Shown here piece by piece: positions 1 to 4,487 of a DNA stretch of 6,169 nt (position 1 is its first letter; each line of letters starts with the position of its first letter). The DNA comes from Actinomycetes bacterium (GTDB lineage Bacteria; Actinomycetota; Actinomycetes; Streptosporangiales; Streptosporangiaceae). The stretch lies in NCBI GenBank assembly GCA_023425615.1, contig JAFACJ010000442.1:1-6169 (forward strand). Reading direction: 5' to 3'. The position numbers were made by a program, and so were the translations under genes. The notes below the pieces were generated by a model. That model searched no databases. It worked only from the letters and a program-made list of their open reading frames with translations, and was not told where the DNA came from.

Positions 1-710
1 ATCTGGAACTCGGAGATGTTGCCGAAGTGCTCGCGCAGCACCTGCTCCGCCTTCTCCGGGTCCTTCTGCCGGTAGCTCGGCGGGAGCAGGCCCAGCGCGC
101 CGACCCCCGCCATCCACAGCGGCACGAACGCCAGCCCGAGCTGGCCGCCCGTGCCGACGACGTCGCGGTAGGCGTCGCCCATCGGCACCACGGGGAAGAT
201 GGCCTTCAGGCCGCGCGGGTGCTGGGCGGCGGTGAACAGCTGGTTGATCGCGCCGTAGGACGCCCCGTACAGGCCGATGCGCCCGTCGCTCCAGGGACGC
301 CCGCGCGAGGCGGCCCACTCCACGAGCTCCTTGCCGTCCTTCTGCTCGCGCCTGCCGAAGGCGTCCCACTTGCCGCCCGTGTTCCCGGTGCCGCGCACGT
401 CGGCGACGACCTGGACGTAGCCGTGGGAGACGAGATGGCTCGAGGCCATCGAGGCGCCGGGGATCGTCTTGTTGTAGGGGGTCTGGGTGACGATGACGGG
501 AAAGCGGCCCGGCGCCGCCTTCCCGTTCTTCGCCGGCCGGTACACGTCCACGACGAGGTCGAGTCCGTCGCTCATCGCGACCCGGACGTCCTTCTGCACG
601 ACCACGCCGTAGCGTGCCGGCCTCCCGGCCGCCGCGGGCGTCGGGGACATGGTGCTCGCGACCAGCCCGGCCACCGCCAACGGCGCCGTCCAACGGGTCA
701 GGTGCCTCAT
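1..710 (-). CDS. Secreted CocE/NonD-family (peptidase S15-like) alpha/beta hydrolase, N-terminal part
   Basis: The frame runs from ATG at 710 to the left edge without a stop, giving 236 visible residues; the C-terminal part is outside the window. The protein starts with a Sec-type signal peptide: positive MRHLTRW, a hydrophobic stretch to about residue 20, and an A-A-A cleavage region near 26-28. The mature part opens with a strand typical of the CocE/X-Pro dipeptidyl peptidase family (DVRVAMSDGLDLVVDVYRPA, 41-60). TPY at 77-79 is where cocaine esterase places its oxyanion-hole Tyr. ADVRGTG follows at 103-109, and the nucleophile elbow G-A-S-Y-G puts the catalytic Ser at 151. The Asp and His of the triad would lie beyond the edge. 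Family members cleave esters, amides or acyl groups; the substrate cannot be told here. AGAGG at 718-722 (minus strand), seven bases before the ATG, supports the start. The gene is separated from the upstream gene by a terminator, so it is probably transcribed alone. Confidence 0.88.
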   Translation of the reverse strand, partial: MRHLTRWTAPLAVAGLVASTMSPTPAAAGRPARYGVVVQKDVRVAMSDGLDLVVDVYRPAKNGKAAPGRFPVIVTQTPYNKTIPGASMASSHLVSHGYVQVVADVRGTGNTGGKWDAFGRREQKDGKELVEWAASRGRPWSDGRIGLYGASYGAINQLFTAAQHPRGLKAIFPVVPMGDAYRDVVGTGGQLGLAFVPLWMAGVGALGLLPPSYRQKDPEKAEQVLREHFGNISEFQ

Positions 711-717
711 ACGGGAT

Positions 718-722
718 CCTCT
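718..722 (-). promoter_or_regulatory. Ribosome binding site of the CocE-type hydrolase
   Basis: The minus strand reads AGAGG seven bases before the ATG at 710. This is ordinary Shine-Dalgarno spacing and fixes the start of the hydrolase. Confidence 0.6.
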
Positions 723-757
723 GGGGGGTGGGAGGTTACCGACGAGTAAACCGCCTC

Positions 758-786
758 AGTGTGACAGACCCCGCAAAAGTCATCAA
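758..786 (-). promoter_or_regulatory. Candidate sigma-70 promoter of the CocE-type hydrolase
   Basis: On the minus strand TTGATG (781-786) is followed after 17 bases by CACACT (758-763). Matches to TTGACA and TATAAT are 4/6 and 3/6, so this is a weak call based on spacing and on position about 40 bases upstream of the ATG. It lies just downstream of the terminator of the preceding gene, where a new promoter would be expected. Confidence 0.3.
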
Positions 787-790
787 TGCC

Positions 791-813
791 CAAAAACCCC
801 TCAGATAAGGGGT
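791..813 (-). terminator. Intrinsic terminator containing the stop codon of the DUF6191-like gene
   Basis: On the minus strand ACCCCT (808-813) pairs perfectly with AGGGGT (796-801) around a six-base loop, and the second arm runs into a five-T tract (TTTTTGGG). This is a compact rho-independent terminator. The stop TGA of the gene at 801-1112 (bases 801-803) sits at the loop/stem junction, so termination and translation stop coincide. Confidence 0.7.
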
Positions 814-1112
814 CCGCGGATGACGGCGGTACCTCCGTCCAGATCGACCCTGCTGCGCGGCGGAGCCCCGTCGCTCTCCTCATCGCGCAGCATCAGCGAG
901 GTGCGGCGCTGGTCGAGCTCGTAGCGCTTGGTGGCGTAGAAGAGCGCCTGCATCTCATCGATCCCCGCCGCCGAGACCGGCCGCCCCGACTCCTCCCTGC
1001 GCCAGGGCAGCCGCAGCCGCCGGTTGGCGGCGAGCCCCATCCTGTCGACGGCGACGAGCGCGACCAGCAGCAGCACCAGACCGGGAATGGTCATGAAGAG
1101 GATGAAAGCCAT
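801..1112 (-). CDS. Small single-pass membrane protein, DUF6191-like
   Basis: The protein has 103 residues from ATG at 1112. It has a hydrophobic N-terminal segment (about 3-22, FILFMTIPGL then VLLLVALVAV), basic residues at 31-39 (RRLRLPWRR), and a soluble polar tail. The tail contains a conserved-looking block at 68-99: DQRRTSLMLRDEE, DGAPPRSRVD and a final LDGGTAVIR. From memory this tail matches the actinobacterial family DUF6191, whose function is unknown; the assignment has not been searched. The positive-inside rule places the tail in the cytoplasm. An in-frame ATG at 1232 would add 40 Arg-rich residues across the terminator hairpin of the upstream gene, and I reject it. No good Shine-Dalgarno precedes 1112, but an ECF-type promoter ends only a few bases before the ATG, consistent with a leaderless mRNA. 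Confidence 0.75.
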   Translation of the reverse strand: MAFILFMTIPGLVLLLVALVAVDRMGLAANRRLRLPWRREESGRPVSAAGIDEMQALFYATKRYELDQRRTSLMLRDEESDGAPPRSRVDLDGGTAVIRGPLI

Positions 1113-1120
1113 ACCGCTCG

Positions 1121-1146
1121 AACGCCGCGAGCCGTACTCCGGTTCC
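1121..1146 (-). promoter_or_regulatory. Candidate ECF sigma-factor promoter, leaderless start
   Basis: On the minus strand GGAACC (1141-1146) is followed after 16 bases by CGTT (1121-1124), the pattern of actinobacterial ECF promoters (GGAAC-N16 to 18-cGTT, as for the SigE/SigH classes). CGTT lies eight bases before the ATG at 1112, so the transcript would begin at or within a base or two of the start codon. This fits the absence of a Shine-Dalgarno sequence. A second GGAACC lies ten bases further upstream but has no matching -10. Confidence 0.45.
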
Positions 1147-1158
1147 CGCCGGTTCCCG
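1139..1158. repeat. Two tandem copies of a 10-bp repeat (CCGGTTCCCG)
   Basis: CCGGTTCCCG occurs twice without a gap (1139-1148 and 1149-1158). Each copy carries the GGAACC core of the candidate ECF -35 on the minus strand, so the duplication doubles the -35-like element upstream of the small membrane protein. Confidence 0.8.
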
Positions 1159-1195
1159 CGACGCCGAAGGCCACCGGTGGCGTGGCGCGAAGAGA

Positions 1196-1231
1196 TGACG
1201 CCCGGGACCGGCGCGGTGGCCCCGGGCGTCA
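1196..1231 (-). terminator. G+C-rich hairpin terminator after the oxidase
   Basis: TGACGCCCGGG (1196-1206) and CCCGGGCGTCA (1221-1231) form a perfect 11-bp stem around a 14-base loop. It begins nine bases after the TGA of the minus-strand oxidase. On the minus strand it is followed by the pyrimidine-rich TCTCTTCGCG but no real T tract, a common form of actinobacterial terminator. Confidence 0.65.
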
Positions 1232-1240
1232 CGAGGGGTG

Positions 1241-2836
1241 TCAGATCGCGGTGCCCACGTCGTGGGCGATCAGGCCGTCGGTCGCGCGCTCGGCGACCGC
1301 GGCGATCGTCATCGACGGGTTGCAGGCGGCGGTGTGGCCGGGCATCAGCGCGCCGTCCAGGACGTACAGGCCGCGGTGGCCCTTCACGCGTCCGTCAAGG
1401 TCGCAGACGACCTCCATCGAGGCGCCGCCCAGGGGGTGCCAGGTGGAGGGGTAGGCGGCGGTGGTGTCCAGGAGGGTGGACAGCGGGCCGGCGATCTTCT
1501 TGGCCCGTTCGTTGATCTTCTTGAACAGCACCTCGTCGGCCTTGGCCGGCCACTGGAGGACGGCGTCGTCCTTGGCCGCGTCGTAGACGAAGTGGCCGCG
1601 GCCCGCGCTGACGCCGTAGCCGACGAGCATGGTGGAGCGGAGGTTGGGGGTCGGCGGGATGGACGCCTGGATGATGGTGTTGGCGGTCGCGGGGTCCGAC
1701 CAGTCCTTGCTGCCGTAGATGACCGGGCCGCCCTGGGGCGCGCCGAAGTCGTCGGCGAGGTTGGTCCACAGGTAGATGCGGTCGCCGTTGGAGCCCCAGT
1801 TGGTACCGAGCCCGTCGGGCATGTCGGGGATCTGGCCCTTGGCGGCGGCGCGCATCAGCAGCCTGGTGGTGCCCGCCTGGCCCGCGGCCATGACCAGCGC
1901 CTTGGTGGTGATGATCTTGTTCTCCAGCACGGTGCCGTCGGTGCCGATGCGGTCGACGGTCACCTCCCAGCGGCCGTCCTTGGCCAGGGCGACGCCAGTG
2001 ACGTTGTGCCGGGTGGCGACGGTCACCAGTCCGGTGGCCTCGGCCGCGGCGATGTAGGTGACGTCGACCGAGTGCTTGCCGCCGTTGTTCACGCCCATGG
2101 CGCAGTCGCCGTTGGTGTAGGACGGCTTCATCTCCCCCTTCAGCTCGCGCAGGGCGAAGTCCCAGTCGATCGGCATCGGGATCTTCGACAGGGGGTAGCC
2201 GGCCCGCTCGACGTTGCGGGCGAAGACCCGCGCCGGCGCGTAGGTCTTGCTGGCGATCAGCTCGTCCGGGGCGGTCTGGAGCTTCAGCATGTTCGCGACG
2301 CGCGGGTAGTACTCGCTGTTCATGCGCCCGTAGTCGAGGCCCTGGGGCATGGTGGCGTTGAACACCGCCTCGGAGGGCTGGAGGGTCATGCCCTGGTAGA
2401 CCAGCGAGCCGCCGCCGACGCCGGCCGCGCACATGATGTCCATCCCGTTGCCGAACACCCGCTCCAGGAGCCCGGTGTAGGGGGCCTCGAAGCCCGGGAC
2501 GGGGATCCCGAAGATCGAGGCGGGGGAGCCCAGCCAGAACATCCGCTTGTCGGGGGAGGAGGCGTGCGGGAACGTCTCGGCGTTCGGGCCGGACGGCCAC
2601 CGGATCCCGCGCTCCAGGACCAGGGAGGGGACGCCGGCCTGCGCCAGCCGCAGGGCGGCCACGCCGCCTCCGAAGCCCGAGCCGATGATCACGAGCCGGT
2701 GCTCCTCGCGGGTCACCGGCACCCGTCTGCGCGATGACGCCGCCGCCCTCGACGGGCTCAGCGCCGCGAGGCCCGCGGCGGCCGTGGCTCCGGCGAGCAG
2801 GGAACGGCGGCTGATCTCAGATGGAGAACTCACCAT
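1241..2836 (-). CDS. Tat-exported GMC-family FAD oxidase, cholesterol oxidase-like
   Basis: A complete 531-residue flavoprotein of normal length for secreted class I cholesterol oxidases, which oxidise 3-beta-hydroxysterols with O2 and isomerise the product. The N-terminus has a twin-arginine signal (S-R-R-S-L-L at 9-14, hydrophobic to about 26, A-A-A near 31-33). FAD-binding signatures are G-S-G-F-G-G-G at 52-58 and the ribose-binding Glu in VLERG (E75). GVGGGSLVYQGM (139-150) and NWGSNGD (346-352) match the cholesterol-oxidase core. The active-site His (H467 in WHPLGG) and Asn (N506 in CNPSMTI) are conserved. The residue aligning with the catalytic Glu361 of the Streptomyces enzyme appears to be Ser392 in QASIPPTP, so isomerase activity may be lost or the substrate may differ. 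AGAGGT ends only two bases before ATG 2836; the next codon, GTG at 2833, has better spacing and could be the true start. The gene has its own promoter, and a hairpin follows it. Confidence 0.9.
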   Translation of the reverse strand: MVSSPSEISRRSLLAGATAAAGLAALSPSRAAASSRRRVPVTREEHRLVIIGSGFGGGVAALRLAQAGVPSLVLERGIRWPSGPNAETFPHASSPDKRMFWLGSPASIFGIPVPGFEAPYTGLLERVFGNGMDIMCAAGVGGGSLVYQGMTLQPSEAVFNATMPQGLDYGRMNSEYYPRVANMLKLQTAPDELIASKTYAPARVFARNVERAGYPLSKIPMPIDWDFALRELKGEMKPSYTNGDCAMGVNNGGKHSVDVTYIAAAEATGLVTVATRHNVTGVALAKDGRWEVTVDRIGTDGTVLENKIITTKALVMAAGQAGTTRLLMRAAAKGQIPDMPDGLGTNWGSNGDRIYLWTNLADDFGAPQGGPVIYGSKDWSDPATANTIIQASIPPTPNLRSTMLVGYGVSAGRGHFVYDAAKDDAVLQWPAKADEVLFKKINERAKKIAGPLSTLLDTTAAYPSTWHPLGGASMEVVCDLDGRVKGHRGLYVLDGALMPGHTAACNPSMTIAAVAERATDGLIAHDVGTAI

Positions 2837-2916
2837 CTACCTCTTTTCGCTGCCAGGGGGGACGCGCACTTCGGAGAGCGCGGACAGGAAGTGGTTACTT
2901 GTGGGTAAGCGGGTTG

Positions 2917-2945
2917 AGGCTAGCGAGCGCTTGATCGCATGTCTA
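2917..2945 (-). promoter_or_regulatory. Candidate sigma-70 promoter of the oxidase
   Basis: On the minus strand TAGACA (2940-2945, 5/6 to TTGACA) and TAGCCT (2917-2922, fitting the actinobacterial TAGNNT form) are separated by exactly 17 bases. Transcription would start near 2910 and leave a leader of roughly 70 bases. The -35 box lies within the inverted-repeat region at 2941-2980. Confidence 0.45.
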
Positions 2946-2980
2946 GCCATTCGGTTAGCAATTTCCTAGACGAACGGCTA
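2944..2980. repeat. Inverted repeat between the divergent genes, possible operator
   Basis: TAGCCATTCG (2944-2953) and CGAACGGCTA (2971-2980) are inverted copies with 9/10 matches and a 17-base spacer. Nested with it are GTCTAG (2941-2946) and CTAGAC (2966-2971), a second perfect inverted pair. The left arm overlaps the -35 box of the oxidase promoter, and the repeat lies 50-90 bases upstream of the kinase -10 box. A dimeric regulator is the simplest reading, but no regulator gene is in the window. Confidence 0.45.
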
Positions 2981-3009
2981 AGCGACCTGCTGCGAGCGAG
3001 GCGAATCCC

Positions 3010-3038
3010 CTGAAGGTAGCGAATGACCGGCTTATGAT
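3010..3038 (+). promoter_or_regulatory. Candidate sigma-70 promoter of the kinase
   Basis: TATGAT (3033-3038) matches TATAAT in 5/6 positions, and CTGAAG (3010-3015, 3/6 to TTGACA) stands 17 bases upstream. The transcript would begin near 3045 and leave about 15 bases before the ATG at 3060, enough to include the GGAGG ribosome site. Confidence 0.5.
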
Positions 3039-3049
3039 GCGCGGGTGGT

Positions 3050-3054
3050 GGAGG
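3050..3054 (+). promoter_or_regulatory. Ribosome binding site deciding the kinase start
   Basis: GGAGG is separated by five bases from ATG 3060. The upstream in-frame GTG codons at 3045 and 3048 would place this site inside the gene, so ATG 3060 is the preferred start. A leaderless start at GTG 3045 cannot be fully excluded, because the predicted transcript begins about there. Confidence 0.7.
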
Positions 3055-3059
3055 ATCAG

Positions 3060-4487
3060 ATGAACCCGGCGTACCGAACGAACCGTGGGATCTCCCCCGG
3101 CATGGTGCTCGACGGGAGGTGGCGCCTTGACGAACGGCTCGGCAAGGGCGCGTTCGGCGAGGTCTTCCGCGCCGTGCAGCTCAGCCTGGGCCGGCGGGTC
3201 GCCGTCAAGGTGCTCCTCCAGGTGCCCGGACGCGACCAGCACAAGCTGCTCGCCCGGTTCGCCCGCGAGGCGCAGGCGCTGAGCACCCTGGGGCACGACA
3301 ACATCGTCCGCATCGTCGACTGCGGGACGCACGACCGGCACCCCTACCTCGTCATGGAGTACGTGGACGGGACGACGCTCAGGGAACTGGCGGCGCGCGG
3401 ACCGCTGCCCGTCGAGGACGCCGTCCGGCACGTGCGGCAGCTGCTGTCCGCCCTCGCCTACGCGCACGGACGCAGCGACCCCGTCGTGCACCGCGACATC
3501 AAGCCCGAGAACCTCATGGTCGACAACGAGGGGCGGCTGAAGGTCTGCGACTTCGGCATCGCCAGCATGCCCACGTCCGACCTCACCCGCCTCACCGAGG
3601 CCGGAGCCCGGCTCGGCACCCCCAGCCACATGTCGCCCGAGCAGTGCGAGGGCAGGCCCGCGGGGCCCGCGAGCGACGTCTACTCCGCGGGCGTCGTCCT
3701 GTACTGGCTCCTGGCGGGCAAGCAGCCCTTCACCATGACGGGCACCGACTACGGGACGCTCTTCCGCCAGATCCTCACCTCGATGCCCGCCCCCATCCAG
3801 CGTCACGGCGTCCCCGAAGCGCTGAAGGACCTCGTCCGCCGGATGATGGCGCGCGACCCCGCCGCACGGCCCACCGCCTCCGCCGCCCTCCAGGCTCTGC
3901 GGACCGAGCCGCGGGCGCCGCTCCCCCGCGTCGAGGAGGCGCACGACCTCTCCACCATGACCGGCGACCTCCCGCCCGCGTCCGTACCCGCCAAGGCCAA
4001 GGCCGCGCCCGCCAAGGCCAAGGCCGCGCCCGCCAAGGCCGCCGCACCGGCCAAACCCGCCAAGGCCGTCGTCACGCCCGCCAAGGCGTCTGCGTCCGCC
4101 AAAGCCTCCGCTCCCGCCAAAGCCTCCGCTCCCGCCAAGTCCGTCAAGACGACGGCCAAGGCGGGCAAGGCGCACGAGGTCTCCGCCCGGCGTGGCGTGT
4201 GGGAGCGGCTGGAGGAGGCCGAGCGGGCGCTGGTGAAGGGCGATCACGCGCGGGCCGACGAGAAGTTCCGCAAGCTCATCGGCGATCTGCAGGACGAGGG
4301 GCTCCGCGACCGGCTCGGCTGGATCGCCGCGCATTTCGGCGCCGCGCGGGCGCATCACCTGCGGGGCCAGCACGCCAAGGCGGAGCGCAAGCTGAAGTGG
4401 CTCATCGGGCAGGCGGCCGGGAACCTGGGCGCCGACCACCCGCTGGCGGTCGCCATCTCCGCCTACCGGACGAAGACCGCCTCATGA
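3060..4487 (+). CDS. Cytoplasmic Ser/Thr protein kinase with Lys/Ala/Pro linker and TPR-like C-terminus
   Basis: 475 residues from ATG 3060. A complete PknB-type (Hanks) kinase domain spans about 20-280: glycine loop GKGAFGEV (28-35), ATP-anchoring Lys50 in VAVK, helix-C Glu70, catalytic loop HRDIKPEN (144-151, Asp146), DFG (164-166), activation segment with Thr176, Thr179 and Thr187, SPEQ (192-195), DVYSAG (206-211) and Arg270 in DPAARP. All catalytic residues are present, so it should be active and, as an RD kinase, regulated by activation-loop phosphorylation. Residues 307-372 are a Pro/Ala/Lys linker resembling histone H1 tails. Residues 378-470 form helical pairs with TPR-like spacing (GDHARADEKFRKLI, GQHAKAERKLKWLI, LGADHP), probably for protein binding. 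There is no membrane segment, unlike PknB, which has a transmembrane helix and PASTA domains. It overlaps the convergent gene by six bases. The substrate is unknown. Confidence 0.93.
   Translation: MNPAYRTNRGISPGMVLDGRWRLDERLGKGAFGEVFRAVQLSLGRRVAVKVLLQVPGRDQHKLLARFAREAQALSTLGHDNIVRIVDCGTHDRHPYLVMEYVDGTTLRELAARGPLPVEDAVRHVRQLLSALAYAHGRSDPVVHRDIKPENLMVDNEGRLKVCDFGIASMPTSDLTRLTEAGARLGTPSHMSPEQCEGRPAGPASDVYSAGVVLYWLLAGKQPFTMTGTDYGTLFRQILTSMPAPIQRHGVPEALKDLVRRMMARDPAARPTASAALQALRTEPRAPLPRVEEAHDLSTMTGDLPPASVPAKAKAAPAKAKAAPAKAAAPAKPAKAVVTPAKASASAKASAPAKASAPAKSVKTTAKAGKAHEVSARRGVWERLEEAERALVKGDHARADEKFRKLIGDLQDEGLRDRLGWIAAHFGAARAHHLRGQHAKAERKLKWLIGQAAGNLGADHPLAVAISAYRTKTAS
3987..4133 (+). repeat. In-frame tandem repeats coding the kinase Lys/Ala/Pro linker
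   Basis: A 21-base unit coding P-A-K-A-K-A-A is present twice exactly (3987-4007, 4008-4028), followed by a 12-base partial copy (4029-4040). Further on, an 18-base unit coding A-K-A-S-A-P is present twice (4098-4115, 4116-4133) and its first bases start a third time. Unit lengths are multiples of three, so copy-number change would keep the frame. Confidence 0.9.
4482..4487. other. Six-base tail-to-tail gene overlap (palindrome TCATGA)
   Basis: TCATGA is its own reverse complement. On each strand it encodes the last Ser codon (TCA) and the stop (TGA) of one gene, so the stop of each gene is the complement of the final codon of the other. No terminator can lie between the genes, and read-through in either direction would produce antisense RNA to the neighbour. 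Confidence 0.9.

Noticed and set aside
27..749. A 240-codon plus-strand frame opposite the CocE-type hydrolase
   Set aside because: The minus strand carries a signal peptide, the nucleophile elbow and a ribosome site. The plus frame is an Arg/Ala/Val-rich shadow.
1113..1232. 40-residue N-terminal extension of the small membrane protein from ATG 1232
   Set aside because: The extension is Arg-rich and featureless, and runs through the oxidase terminator hairpin and the ECF-like promoter. ATG 1112 directly precedes the membrane segment.
1238..2737. A 499-codon open frame on the plus strand opposite the oxidase
   Set aside because: It is the antisense shadow of a clear flavoprotein gene. Its translation is Gly/Val/Asp/Arg-rich low complexity with no motifs, as expected opposite a G+C-rich gene.
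1..2836. A sterol-catabolism operon of hydrolase, membrane protein and oxidase
   Set aside because: Hairpins after two of the genes and separate promoter candidates argue against co-transcription, and no other sterol genes are visible.
2941..2980. KstR/KstR2-type sterol-regulon operator near the oxidase
   Set aside because: The AAC..GTT palindrome core of KstR and the CAAG..CTTG core of KstR2 are not present in the inverted repeat, so I do not assign a sterol regulator.
2955..4439. A 494-codon open frame on the minus strand opposite the kinase
   Set aside because: It mirrors the kinase gene and its repeats (runs of Gly/Leu and Gly/Phe come from the linker codons), with no ribosome site or family motif.
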